Translations under genes and position numbers: made by a program
NCBI GenBank assembly: GCA_030789695.1
Contig: CM061130.1
Coordinates: forward strand, 12,143,860 to 12,207,859
Source: Scilla litardierei
Lineage: Eukaryota > Streptophyta > Magnoliopsida > Asparagales > Asparagaceae
Reading direction: 5' to 3'
DNA length: 64,000 nt
The notes under the pieces: model-generated
Databases searched by the model: none
Told to the model about the DNA's origin: nothing
Seen by the model: only the letters and a program-made list of their open reading frames with translations
Shown: in pieces, positions 10,362 through 21,807 of the stretch
How positions within the stretch are numbered: the stretch's first letter is position 1
Layout of the letters: each line of letters opens with the position of its first letter

Positions 10362-12056
10362 TGATGGAAAATCGAATCCCACCCCTAAGTGGTTTTGATG
10401 ATGAACACACCAAATGATGTTAGTGTACTAATTATGCTATAACTTAAGTGTGTAGGTTATGCGATTGATAGCTTTATGCATACTCCGAAGAAGCTCAACC
10501 ACACTCAGAAGACGGAGACGAACTTTGCAAGCTTTACGTCAAGCACACATATAACTCAATGATGAAGCTCATGTAAGTGCTCAAGCTTAATGAAAAAGGA
10601 GCTCAAATTTAAGAGAAGCCAGCATCTACTTCAAACATCTGATCGACATCCTGAAGGTCTCGTCTAAGTCTAGTGTGTGAGTTGGTCTCTTTAGGATTAT
10701 GTTAAAGCCAAGTAATATTGCACACACACAAAAATGATTTCGAAGAAAAAACGTTTTAAATCTTTTTAAAACTCTTAAGAGCATTAGCTAGTTGATTTAA
10801 ATCTTAGTAGTCAACCTCCAAACACACATGAGTTGATTACACATTTTTCTAGCTGAGTTTCAGTGAAAAATGCTCTGGGAGTCGACTACCAAAGGAGGGA
10901 GTCGACTACCAGCTGAGAGCATAATTTTCAATGAAATTCTCTGGGAGTCGACTACCTCAATAGGGAGTCGACTACCAGCTGGCGTTTTCTTCTGCGATTC
11001 TGCTTCCCGATTTCACTCTACTTCCTTATTTGATTGGACTGAAAGTCAATAATTTTGAATTTTGAAATCACCTCTAAAACTCTATAAATAGAGCCCTTGA
11101 GATCATTTCTAAAACACCCAATCTCTCTATTATTCTTGAGCAGAAATTCTCTTCTAAAGATCTCATCGCTCTCATTGCTTTTAACGCTAATAGCCAATTT
11201 CTGTTTTTATTTTCTGATCTCAAGTTCTAATTTTGAAATTCTTTTTTAGATCCATTTTTTATTTTGGCTATTTTAAATTATTTTTGAAAATCCATTATTC
11301 TTTATTTTTCCTTCTTGAAAGGATTTTGAATACCAGAGATCTAGATCACATCGAATCATTTCATATTCTTTGTGTGATCTAAAGATCCATTTAAATTCTT
11401 TTGGCCACTTAATGCACAATTGCAATATTTATCTTGGCTATAGAATTTCGGGTGTAAACCAATCTCCACCAATATTGTGGTGAATTGGAACTTTGTTTCT
11501 TTGTGGATTCCCCTTTGTGTTAAGGAACGGTGTAAATCCTAGACAAGTCTTGGTGGTTGGAAAATCCTAATTAAGACTGGGTCGTTGGAAATCCTAACAA
11601 GTGGAGTTAGGTAATTGTTTGCCAAGGCAATAATGGATTAAATCTCGTACCAGATTGGTCAGGGACTGGACATACCCAGGCTACGGGAAAACATGATAAA
11701 AATCGCTTGTCTCTGCACTTGTTTTTCTGTGATTGTTTATATTCTTTGTACAAATATTTCTTATTCATTTGTTAATATTATATTTTGTAACTCTTCATTT
11801 ATTATTACAAAGATCATTCTTTTAATTCCGCTGTGTAATAATTCTCTTTGTGTATAAAGATTTATTTGCTTGTAACTTATTCTTTTTAAGATTAACTTGT
11901 TGATTAAGAACCAAACATAGATCCCTCTACTTGGTTTCTTAGGCAACATTAGAAGGGTTATAATTGTGCTATTATTAACGATCAAAAAAGTTTACTATTT
12001 GTACAACACTATTCAACCCCTCTTCTAATGTTATTTGCCATCCACAGTATCCAACA
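10362..12056 (+). repeat. Copia A 5' LTR
   Basis: 1695 bp, near-identical to 22310-23993. Holds four GGGAGTCGACTACC motifs (10873-10980) and a TATA box TATAAATA at 11083-11090, then a pyrimidine-rich leader. The 60-codon frame at 10870 is an artefact of the motif repeat. Confidence 0.95.
10873..10980 (+). promoter_or_regulatory. GGGAGTCGACTACC cluster in Copia A 5' LTR
   Basis: Four copies in two pairs, each with the palindromic core GAGTCGACT(A/C), about 100-210 bp upstream of the TATA box. The same four are kept in the 3' LTR (22810-22916; TATA 23018-23025). Confidence 0.8.
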
Positions 12057-12058
12057 CT

Positions 12059-12070
12059 TGGTATCAGAGC
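12059..12070 (+). other. PBS, Copia A (initiator tRNA-Met type)
   Basis: TGGTATCAGAGC, two bases after the LTR end; the usual plant Copia primer site. Confidence 0.95.
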
Positions 12071-12085
12071 AAGGCTTAAAAAGCA

Positions 12086-13815
12086 ATGGCATCAACATCA
12101 TTCCACTCTGAAGGTCTCAGTACCATGCGACCACCATTGTTCAATGTAACGAATTACACAAGATGGAAGATCTGTATGAAGACTCACCTAGAGTCAATAG
12201 ACATTGAAGCTTGGACCATTACCAAGAACCCTTACAAAGTGCCTACGGAAGTCGACACCGGAAAATGGTCAGCCGACGAAAAGAAGAAGGCCAACCTTAA
12301 TGCCAAAGCGATGAATACATTATTTTGCACTGTGACAGGTAATGAATTCAATCGTGTCTCTCAATGCGAGACGGCACATCAGATATGGCATACTCTTCAA
12401 GTAAGTCACGAGGGAACCGAAAAGGTAAAAGAGTCCTGTATTAATGTTTTGCACTCTAAATTTGAATCCTTTAAAATGGATGAAGGAGAGAGTATCACCG
12501 ATGTGAATACTCGTTTTACTAATATCACCAATGAGCTCACAGGTCTAGGTAAGAAATTATTTGAGTATGATCCGGTAATGAAGATACTAAGATCTCTCAG
12601 ACACGAATGGAAGGGAAAGACAACAGCCATTCGAGAAGCTCACAACGTTAAGGATCTCACCATTGAAGAACTGATGGAAAACCTCATGGCGTATGAGATA
12701 GAATTTGAAGAAGACAAGAAGATAGAGGAGAAGTCAAAGAAAAATAACCTAGCATTCAAAGCTCAAGAAGAAGACTCCGATTATACCGACAAAGAAGACC
12801 ATATTGCTTTTGTCTCAAAGAACTTCAAAGATTTTATTACCAGTAAGTATGGTAAACGCTTATTTCGTCCTACTAATAGCATTATCTGTTTTAGTTGCAA
12901 CAAACCAGGGCACGTGAAAAGAGATTGTCCCTTGGAGAAGAACAACAGAGACTCCAAAGATCGTGGGAAGAATAGAGAGAACAATGAAAGAAGGAGCAAT
13001 AGAAGGAACAAACTTCGACGACCAAGGAAGGAAGCTTATGCAGCCTTCGATTAAAGCGATGATTCTACATCAAACGAATCTTCAGATAATAAAGACGAGA
13101 GAAGAGAAACAACCCATATGTGTTTCTTAGCCTCCACATCATCAAAGGTAAGTTCGTTGCATGACTCATCAGCTAGCAATAGCGATTCATCATCATGCAA
13201 TGACGAAGACATGGACTATAGAGGAGAATATAAGGAGCTGTGCTCAATGCATGAAAAGCTCATAAAAGAATATAGGAGAACACTTAGAATAGTTAAAGAG
13301 ATACTAAATAAAAGGAAGAGCTTATTAAAGAGAATACTGTTTTGAAAGAAAAGAATGATTCCTTAGAAAAAGACATTCTATCAATGAGAGTGAAAATTGA
13401 AAGTTTGGATAATCTTCTCGTATCTGTTAAAGACAAATACGGTTCTACGATGAAGATTGTTGAAAATTTCAATAAAGGAAAAGGATTTTTATATAGCTTA
13501 ATAAATAGTCAAAAAGCGTCATCTAGCAAGACCGGACTTCGCTATGATTCTAATCATAACAAGAAAAGGGTTAAGCATACTAGGATGGATCATACTAACC
13601 AAAATTTTCTGAGCATTTGGATACCGAAGAACCTGACAGATCAAAGCGAAAAAGGTACGCAATCAATTTTGTCCAGAATGTTCATTTGCACAAATATTAC
13701 AAATATGTTTCTAATGAAGGAACTAAAGCTTATTGGGTTTGGTTTCCTAAAGTCTAACCCCTTGGACTCTATGAATAAAGAGTACCATAAACGATCATAC
13801 TTTCAGATACTCTAA
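12086..13815 (+). pseudogene. gag: Copia A Gag (UBN2-type), lightly broken
   Basis: Gag packages the element RNA into virus-like particles. The first 322 codons (12086-13054) form a complete capsid-type UBN2 region: N-terminal R-P-P-L-F-N-x-x-N-Y-x-x-W-K, central M-N-T-L-F-C...I-W-H-T-L-Q-V-S-H-E-G, and a CCHC zinc knuckle C-F-S-C-N-K-P-G-H-V-K-R-D-C at about residue 270. A basic tail follows. A TAA at 13052-13054 interrupts the frame, which goes on in the same frame through an acidic Ser-rich and coiled-coil segment (13118-13345) and then shifts (13342-13815). The end resembles the I-W-I-P-K / N-P-L-D linker that precedes protease in Copia polyproteins, after which all of pol is missing. The ATG at 12086 is chosen because it follows the PBS and starts the typical M-A-S motif. 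Confidence 0.85.
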
Positions 13816-14016
13816 AACCAAGGAGGAGGAACAAAAAATTGCATCAACCCTTTGCGAGAAAAATATACTTACTTCGCTCTATAAATGCTAATATGATTTG
13901 CTTAAATTTATTTGTGCTTCGTATAAATGCTTAGTATGTTTTCATGTGAAAGATTTTCTGTAAAACACTCAAACATGTGCGTCAAAACCCTCGGGATGAA
14001 AAAACAGCTCAACCCA

Positions 14017-14275
14017 GCAGGGAGTCGACTCCACCCATATGGAGTCGACTACCAGAGTGCTATTGCGAAAATCTGTGTTTTATTTTCTGATTTTTTTCTA
14101 ACTCATATTAGGTTTCATTGAGCTTATTGGGTTCATATCCAAAGAATGACTTAAACCCATTAAGAGAATATATCTCAACCCTTCATCCTCTTGATCCAAA
14201 GGCTACACATCATCACTTCTCTTCATCCAAAACATAAAAACTCCCAAGCCCAAGCCATAAGGTAGCCGACTACCA
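14017..14275 (+). promoter_or_regulatory. Internal copy of the LTR motif upstream of the Copia A extra ORF
   Basis: GGGAGTCGACTCC and GGAGTCGACTACC (14020-14053) and a third, mutated GGTAGCCGACTACC (14261-14274) recur outside the LTRs. A weak TATA-like AATATAT lies at 14168-14174, and a pyrimidine-rich leader leads to the ATG at 14452. Proposed internal promoter for the extra ORF; the TATA call is weak. Confidence 0.5.
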
Positions 14276-14451
14276 CCTTGTGTTCATCTCCTTGAATTTC
14301 TCTTGGGTGCTTGATCTCTCTTGGTAGGAATTCTCATTTCTTTATCTTCTTTCAAAGAGAATTTCAAAGATCTAGGTGTAATCTTTATCTCCTATCTTGA
14401 ATACTTCATTTTGCCTCTTAGAAATCCTTTATACTTTAGTTTACTATCAAT

Positions 14452-15619
14452 ATGCCTTTTAAGAAAGTGATTGGAAAGAGGAGGAAGATCAATGATCCCT
14501 CTCTAAGTGAAAGAGAGATCATTGAACCATATCTCTTTACATCAACTAGTTATGATAAGTTTATCAATATCACCAAAAGGCAAATTCTCCATAAGAGATT
14601 TGTCAAACTTGAGGATGTTGAAAACTACGACATTGATAGTATTCTAGAGTTCCAAAATCTGTCTAATTTGTTTCATCTGATAACATGTATTTCTGCTATC
14701 CAAGACTTGTCCACTTATTCTACGCTAACATGGATACCGATCTTGCTAAATTTCATTTCATCACCAAAGTCCTTGACACCAAGCTTGCTATTACCGTTAA
14801 ATCATTAGGACAAGCTTTAGAAATTTCTTTTACAGGAAAACTGCTAGATGAGATCGAAATGACCGATGAGTGGGATAAAAATGTACTTGCCTAGAATTTT
14901 TCTTAACTAAACTACCTTGTGGGGATCTTCGTTATCCCGGTAAAATTCTGGCAAATATTTTATCATACAATATAACCCAAAAGTCTGGCAGTCACTCTGT
15001 TCTGTTTGAGAAACAAGCTAAATGCATCTATGCTATGCTTGGAAATATTCGAGTCAATTGGTCCAGAGTTATCCTGGACTTAATTCTTTCATCTGCTGCT
15101 TCCAATAGACTTGCATACCCTCTAGCTCATGGTCACTTTCTCACCATCCTCTTCAATGCATATGACATTCCTTTGGATAATGAAACTGAGGTTCTGCAAC
15201 CTGCCCGTGTGCTTGATGCGCATGCATTCGGACGAATTGGTCTTCACAGAGACCTCGATCAAAATGTTCCAGAAGAGAAGCTAGTCGGAGAAGCTAGCTC
15301 AACCTCAAAGAGGAAATGTAAGAAACATGTTGTTGATTCAGATGAAGAAAAGAATGAAAGTGAAGAAGAAGAAGAAGAAGAAGAAGCGCCACCCGAGGAT
15401 GTGCTTGATTACATCGTTGAGCTTCAAGACATGCTCTTGAAGAAAATTGAGAAACTAAAAATTTCTCAAGAAAAGGGGTTTGAAGAACTCAACCAAAAGG
15501 TGGATAATCTTAAAGACTTTGTGGTGTCAAGCAATGAAATGAGCGAAAAGACTCTGAGCTTAATCCTTGATGAGATCAAGGAACTGAAAAAGGAAAAGAA
15601 GAATGGAGGAACATCTTGA
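14452..15619 (+). pseudogene. Copia A extra ORF (plant transposon-associated protein), frameshifted
   Basis: Three overlapping frames (14452-14808, 14685-14894, 15035-15619) together make one protein homologous to the extra ORF of Copia C. Both share Y-P-x-L-V-x-L-x-Y-A-N and later K-C-x-Y-A-x-x-x-G-x-x-V-N-W followed by L-D and a F-L-T-x-x-F region. This fits the domain annotated in many plant genomes as putative plant transposon protein (I believe Pfam PF20167). The C-terminus has an acidic Glu run and a coiled coil (about residues 110-190 of the last frame). It starts M-P-F-K-K with a basic patch. Frameshifts near 14690 and 14900 break it. Function unknown; it occupies the place of an env-like ORF but shows no signal peptide or membrane segment. 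Confidence 0.7.
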
Positions 15620-15740
15620 ACTCTTTTGAATCATTTGGTTTTAAAACAATGGTTTTTGAAAACAATGTTCTTGGTCTGTAATAACTCTTATTGTGGTGTG
15701 ACGATTTGAACTTATGCTTATGGTATGACATGCTTTGAAT
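15620..15740. other. Copia A 3' non-coding segment before the hAT
   Basis: No gene. Ends in the first copy of the hAT target duplication, CTTTGAAT (15733-15740). The segment resumes at 21915. Confidence 0.6.
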
Positions 15741-15900
15741 CAAGGTTTAAGGTATCGGTTTCGGAGAGGGTATCGCTCCGCCCAAAATTTAGGTTTCGGT
15801 ATCGGTATCGCTAATTTCGGCGGTTTCAGAAGCCAGTTTCGGTATCGTCCGTATCGGTAGTTTCGTTTCGGTATCGGTATCGGAGATATTTTCCGTTATT
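15741..15900. repeat. hAT left subterminal TTTCGG/TATCGG repeats
   Basis: More than ten GGTTTCGG, AGTTTCGG or GGTATCGG words in 160 bp. In Ac-like hATs, such subterminal words bind the transposase; the equivalent at the other end lies at 21690-21914. Confidence 0.65.
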
Positions 15901-16080
15901 TTCTTGTATTTTCCTGTATTTCGATATTTTCTTGTATTTGATATTTTCTTGTATTTTCATGTATTTTATACTATGCTGTATTTTCCTGTATTTTCCTGTA
16001 TTTTCCTGTATTTCGGTATCAGAGATACTTTGCTGTATTTTTCGGTATTTTTCATGTATTTTCATGTAAAAGAACAATAA
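15900..16080. repeat. TTTTCCTGTA/GTATTT tandem array, hAT left side
   Basis: About a dozen GTATTTTCCT and GTATTTTCTT units in direct order. Related GTATTT units form a longer array at 20140-20640 on the other side of the transposase gene. Confidence 0.75.
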
Positions 16081-16182
16081 TAAAAATTGATGAGTCATAT
16101 TTATGGCATCGTAATACAAAAGCTGAATAAAATACGTCGAAAGATACAAAATGAAGAAAATAAATAAAAAGATACAAAAATC

Positions 16183-19100
16183 TCATTCGTAGTTCTCATC
16201 ATCCGGCTGCTGTGCATGGTAGTATGGAGGATATGAATACTGCATCTGTTCCGGGCCTAAAAAAGATACCATCATGTTATCATATGTTGAGGGCCGGCTC
16301 TGCTCGATGAAAGGCGTGTCATGACTGCCTTGACTGCTGGACTGCTCAGTCACGTTCGGACCGTACCTGTATTGGCTATCATAATCAGCATAGACATCAG
16401 AGTGTCTGTACGGTGCGCAATAATCGCCTTGGCTTCCTGAGTATCCACCGGAATAAGATTCATAACCTCCATAATAATCAGAAGCGCGTTGATACCCTTG
16501 ATATTCAGAGTGTCTACCGTAGGCATCGTCCCCCCGTTCTTCATTGTGCTGCCTATCATGCTCTCTATACCCATGCGTATCATAAGTATGGTCTCCACGT
16601 CTCTCAGCAGGGCGAACGGATGCCGACGCACCACAACCTCCGTCTGTAGGACCTTGGTCATCAGGAGACGAACCATCATCGCTATCGTGCCGAGCCCGAG
16701 TGGGTGCCTTCTTTCGCTTGTACGTGATATTCACAGGGGCGTGACTTGGCGGCGGCTGGTTGCTTCGTGTACGTTCTGCTTCCGCAAGCGCCTCGTCCAA
16801 CCAAGGATTGTCTCTGTCATCGAGCACCCTGTCTTCTGTCTCCCTGGTCCATTCCTCCAATGGATCATCCTCGTGAAAAATCTGATCCAAATCGATCAGC
16901 TGGTGATCGGCCTTCTCGCTCCTTCTCGCATGTCTATGTCGCAGTCTCATATTATAATGCACATAGACCAGCCTTTTAAGGTGTTCCATTGTTAGCCTGT
17001 TCCTGGTCTTTGTGTGAATGAGGGAGAAGGTGGTCCAGTTTCGTTCACAGTTGGACGACGAGACAGTTTGGCTCAACACACGCACAGCTAATCGTGTAAG
17101 TGTTGGAGCTTGCTCTAACCCAACGCTTAGCCACCATTGAGCTGCAACAAGTTCCAGTGGTTAGAAAAGATGGACCGTTTTATGGGGAACATATAGAAAT
17201 CTAAGATCCATATAGATACCTGGAGTGACCCTTGTTATCGCCATTTCCGCCTTAGCGGAGCTGAAATAACTAACTCTCATCTTATAGGCCTCCAGCTACA
17301 ATTATCAATCATAATTTTAGAATGTGAACTGCTACATCAAATCATATATCAAAATAAAAATATCCGAATTTCATTTACCTCTCTGTCAATGTCAATTTGC
17401 TTCGAGATGTCTGGTTCAAGCCTCTCGATCACGCGTCTGAGTCCAACCAGCACCTCGTTGTCGTTTGTTGCATTGGAGGAGTATTGAAAGCGAGGATTCA
17501 GAAAATAGCCTGCAGCATGAATATCTTGATGTAGCTGCTTATCACATCTCTTGTCTATCATGTCCCACCATTTTCTGTATCCCCTACCAACATTCTTCCG
17601 AATTTCCTCTTTGACACGGTCCATGGCCTCGTAGAGATACCCCATCTCGGCCTTATCATCGCTGTCGACCATTCGAAGAACCTTCACCAGGGGCTCAAAT
17701 ACGGCGATGACATTAGAGATACTCTGCCAGAATTCATCGCCGTGAATCAGATCGTACACGTTGTTTCTAACCTCCCTATCTTTTGGTTTAAGACTTGGAA
17801 AGTTATCGGACCAGTCCCTGGATGTGATCATTCTCCGCAGGTCATCTCGGTGCGCGTACAGAGAGTCCAAAGCAATGAAGTGGGTCGCAAATCTTGTTAT
17901 CGCGGGCCGGATCAACTCTTTTCCACCCGTCTCTCTTCTCATCAAGCTGAGCACCCATCCTTTGTTGTATATGAATCATGTTACCATCTGACTTTGTGCG
18001 ACGATATTTTTGACTACTTCTTTTGCCATGTCAGAAAATATCAAGTCGATACAATGCGCCGCACACGGGGTCCAATACAGATGCTGTCTCTTTCGCATCA
18101 GCAGCTGCCCAGCTGACTTGTAGTTTGCCCCGTTGTCGGTAACTACCTGGACTACTATATGCTCTCCAATTAGATCTATATATTTATCCATAAGATCAAA
18201 TATGTAAGGACCGTTCTGGGATTGGTTGGTTGCATCCACAGAGTCCAGGAACACCGTCCCGTGGGTCGAATACACAAGGAAGTTAATTATCTTCCTTCTG
18301 TTTTGTGTTGTCCAGCCACCGCACATCAGTGTGCAACCGTACTCATCCCACTGAACACGAAAAGTTTCTACATAATTTTTGTACTCTTCATATTCCATGT
18401 CCAAGTATGTGTGTGTCAGCTCCCAAGCAGTGGGTGGAGCAACGCCACGTCCCGATTCTGCAATAGCATCCACCATGGGCCTGTAATATGGGCTATTGGT
18501 CACATTGTATGGGATGTGGTTGAAGTAGAAAAATTTGGCCATAGCTCGGCCGACATAGGCCTTGGCATTCTTCATGAAGGTATTCTTTATGGTTAATTGG
18601 GATTTACCCTTCTTCGTTTGAGAAAAAGGGTCGGCATCGGGTCTGAGAGCACCGACTGGTCTACCGGTTGGCTGAACATCGCGAGCAGAACTGCACGCGA
18701 ACATACCGGCCATTCGGGCGGCACGACTACCCGATCTGGCTAACCCAGGGGCTTCAGACCCAGACGATCCTGCTCCCATCCTTCTACCCTCACTTCTAAT
18801 CTCTTCTTCGACAAGTTCTTGTCTACTTCTTCTAAGAGCTCTTCTAAGGTCCCTCGCCTCCTCGGTCTCATCCTCATCCTCATCTGAGTCATCTGATATT
18901 GCCTCCGTCTGCTTTGCCCTTATCTCCTCCTCTATCCTCTTCTTCTCAAATCTGGCATGTACCTTTTCGGTCTTCTTCTGAAATATGTGTGCTCTCATCT
19001 CTTCACGCACTTCTTTAGGTACCTCGGGGCATGTCAGCACATCCCCGGTAATTCCTGCCAAGTGATCCTTAAGGCGAGACACGCCTCCATGCATTTCTTT

Positions 19101-19202
19101 CCGGCAATAGTTGCACCTTACTTGTCTATGGTTATCTGCGATCATTTTACAGTGAGACCACCCAATATCCACCGTCTTCTCCTTTGGAGTTCTTCGAGAC
19201 AT
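16183..19202 (-). pseudogene. hAT transposase (BED finger, DUF659, hATC), nearly intact
   Basis: Cut-and-paste transposase. Exons inferred on the minus strand: 19202-17379 (broken by TGA at 17976-17978), 17295-17220 and 17141-16183, all with GT..AG introns and matching phase. The N-terminus begins M-S-R-R-T-P-K-E-K and has a BED zinc finger (C-N-Y-C...H-L-A-G...C). A DUF659 region follows, with V-V-T-D-N-G-A-N-Y and T-P-C-A-A-H-C-I-D-L. The hATC dimerisation motif is V-S-S-S-N-C-E-R-N-W-T-T-F. Where this family normally reads D-G-W-T, the element has G-G-W-T (codon 18318-18320), so the first catalytic Asp seems lost. The C-terminal tail is rich in Tyr, Gly and Ser. One stop plus this change imply a recently inactivated enzyme. 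The start at 19202 is chosen because it opens the typical hAT N-terminus. Confidence 0.9.
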
Positions 19203-19229
19203 GTTAATTACTGCACCATAAACCAAGGG

Positions 19230-20139
19230 TTACGATTAATCTTAAAAAGATTATTAATCGTATTAGACTTAGATATAGTCGATGGTGTCACATAATCATG
19301 ATTTGCGTCCTTGCGGTCCAGCGGAACACGGTCAGGGAATTGACTAAGCCATGATCACTTATACCCAGTCTAGCTAGGTTGATCCAGCAAACTTAGCCAA
19401 GCACATTGAGCCGGATCATGGTCCATTGAAGGAAACTTATCATTCATATGTTTGCCATCAACTAAAAGGCTTTTATTAAAACTAGTTAATCTTATCAACT
19501 AGTTGAATCCTAAAATTCGAATTTATTAGTATTCGTTAATAACTTTTATTAGAGTCCTTATCAACTATAAGGTTTTATTTGTTTCAACGTGCTATCTTAA
19601 TCGTGTATTTGGATTTTAATAGATTCACATTACAACAATTTAAAGTGTACACTTTTATCAAAATTATTATTAGAATGTTTAAAATAATAATCGTTGCAAT
19701 ATGACTACCCTAGTCAGGAATTAGGTATTTAATAGTTGTAACAATTTACTAAAAATAGCATGTTAATCTACAATGCGTCTCATAAGTTTTAGAAGAATTT
19801 TAATGGCTAACCTAAGAGGCTTTCTTGAATTATCATATAATATGTAAGAAAATAGAATTACCATTAAAACATGTCATTTAAATTTTATCTCATAAAATTT
19901 AGCATGCAGATAAGCAACTAAAATATCGCACAAAATCAAGTTTCTAACCTTTTAATAATTATCGCATAATTATTTTAAGTTCTAACATATTTTAAGTTCT
20001 AACATATTTTTCGTATTTTAAGTAGTTAATTAAACATTAATTAATGTAGCTTAGCTTTTATTTTTAGTATTTTTTCCTCTAACCACGTATTATATGGTAA
20101 TTAAATTGATGGTACACAAATAGTATTTTTAGGAGTCTA
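19230..20139. other. Non-coding part of hAT, upstream of transposase
   Basis: AT-rich. No ORF or clear structure seen. Probably the transposase promoter and 5' leader on the minus strand; a splice acceptor (TGGTGCAG) just before the ATG at 19202 hints at a 5' intron. Confidence 0.45.
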
Positions 20140-20660
20140 TATAGTATTTTTAGGATTTATTATGTATTTTAAGTATTTTTTTTCTATATTTATTATGTGG
20201 TTTTCATATTTTTTTTCGTATTTAATTGGTATTTTAAATAATTTTTTCGTATTTATTTTGTATTTTAAATAATTTTTCCGTATTTATTTTGTATTTTAAA
20301 TAATTTTTCCGTATTTATTTGGTATTTTAAATAATTTTTTCCGTATTTATTTGGTATTTTAAATAATTTTTCCGTATTTATTTTGTATTTTTAATAATTT
20401 TTCCGTATTTATTTTGTATTTTTAATAATTTTTCCGTATTTATTTTGTATTTTAAATAATTTTTCCGTATTTATTTTGTATTCTAAATAATTTTTCCGTA
20501 TTTATTTTGTATTTTACATAATTTTCCGTATTTATTTTGTATTTTACATAATTTTTTTCGTATTTATTATTTATTTTAAATAATTTTTCATAATTTATTT
20601 TTTTCTTTTAAACAATTTTCTGTATTTTTTACGTATTTTACGTATTTTTGCGTATTTCTT
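20140..20660. repeat. 30-bp AT-rich minisatellite in hAT
   Basis: About 14 tandem units of roughly 27-30 bp, each containing TTTCCGTATTTATTTTGTA then TTTTAAATAA. Units are very similar, so the array is young or homogenised. It ends in shorter TTACGTATTT units (20620-20680). Confidence 0.9.
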
Positions 20661-21067
20661 ACGTATTTTAGATTATTTTACCGTATTTATATAAATATAT
20701 TTGTATTTTACAATATCAAAACTCACATTGTCTAACAAGTCCTGTTATTCTATTTATTTACAAGTGTGCCATTCCATCAGTTACGTGTTTTGTCTATTAA
20801 TGGCATACTTGTAATTATAATGAACGTTTAGGGTAGTTTGGTAATTGACCCGACACGCACTTACAACTGCGGTTTCATCTTTTTCCCTCTAGTTCACAAT
20901 ATTTACAAGTTAGCCATTACTTACGGTTTATTAGGTTTTTTCAAGCAATGGCGTACTTGTAAATACGCGAAAATCCTAAGGCATTTTAGTCTTTTGCCTA
21001 TTAACGAACTAATTAATACGGGACTTACTCGAAGTCGCCTGTCTCTCGACGAGTCGACGCAGCCGTA

Positions 21068-21386
21068 GAAAATTAAGAACCCTAGCCCTCGGCGTCTTCT
21101 TCCGGCGGCGACTCTCCTCGGCGTCTTCTTCCGGCAGCGAGCTCTGTCTCGAGGCGGCATCTTCTCCTCGCGGCGATATCTACTCGAGAATCAGCGACAC
21201 TCTCCAGCACAGCGGCACAGCGGCTTCGAATTCGACTTCTTCGCTGCCTCGTCGTGAATCGGCGGCTTCGACTTCTTCACTGCCTCGTCGATTGCTTTGA
21301 CTCGGCACAGCGGCACAGCTCCGAAGGCGACGATGCAAATGGGCTACGAAATTAGGGCTTCTTCTCAAGGGTTTCTGCTCGATGAG
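21068..21386 (+). other. Possible captured host gene 5' end inside the hAT
   Basis: A sharply GC-rich segment begins AAGAACCCTAGCCCTCGGCG, a very common start for plant 5' leaders, runs through repeated GTCTTCTTCCGGC, and reaches ATG at 21333. The 18-codon reading frame (M-Q-M-G-Y-E-I-R...L-L-D-E) ends at a consensus donor GAG/GTAAGC at 21386/21387. It is opposite in strand to the transposase. This looks like a leader plus first coding exon of a host gene carried by the transposon, but the gene is not identified. It could also be an antisense promoter of the element itself. Confidence 0.4.
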
Positions 21387-21477
21387 GTAAGCGTCTGCAT
21401 CTCCCCTCCCCTCCTTCCCTTTATAATGGAATGAACCCCCCTGATTGAATCATTGAAGTATTGAACAATAACCCATC

Positions 21478-21516
21478 CCGTGAATGAACAGGCAATGTGT
21501 GTTGTTCATTCACGGG
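21478..21516. repeat. Hairpin with perfect 14-bp arms in hAT
   Basis: Arms CCCGTGAATGAACA and its exact complement flank a 12-bp loop. Just downstream, GGGATGTCTTCTGT and TTAGTGTTAGGGTTTAGGG occur twice (about 21515-21650); the latter resembles plant telomere repeat (TTTAGGG) but is too short to be more than a degenerate copy. Confidence 0.75.
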
Positions 21517-21753
21517 GATGTCTTCTGTAGGGAGATTCGCTAGGTTTTAGCATTTAGTGTTAGGGTTTAGGGTTAGGGGGGTACTGTTAAGTCACGGGAT
21601 GTCTTCTGTCGATAGGGTTTAGTGTTAGGGTTTAGGGTTTGTCTTCTTCCCCTTGTTTCTTTCTTCATGTTTTTATTTTTTAAACATTTTCGGCCATTTT
21701 CTTCCCGTTCTTCTTCCTGTTCTTCTTGTTTTTAACATATTCTGACCGAAACT

Positions 21754-21807
21754 CAAGGGTTTCGGCCAGTTTCGCCCGAAACTGGGCGAAACTGGCCGAA
21801 ACCCTTG
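21754..21807. repeat. 54-bp perfect hairpin in hAT right subterminal zone
   Basis: Two exact 24-bp complementary arms (21754-21777 and 21784-21807) around a 6-bp loop GAAACT. The arms are made of TTTCGG/CCGAAA words, the subterminal word of this transposon. Confidence 0.95.

Noticed and set aside
10870..11052. Near-identical 60-codon frames at 10870 and 22805
   Set aside because: Same place in both Copia A LTRs; similarity reflects LTR identity, not a gene family.
21515..21650. Interstitial telomere repeat
   Set aside because: Only two short degenerate TTAGGGTTTAGGG stretches inside a transposon duplication; far too short for a telomere relic.
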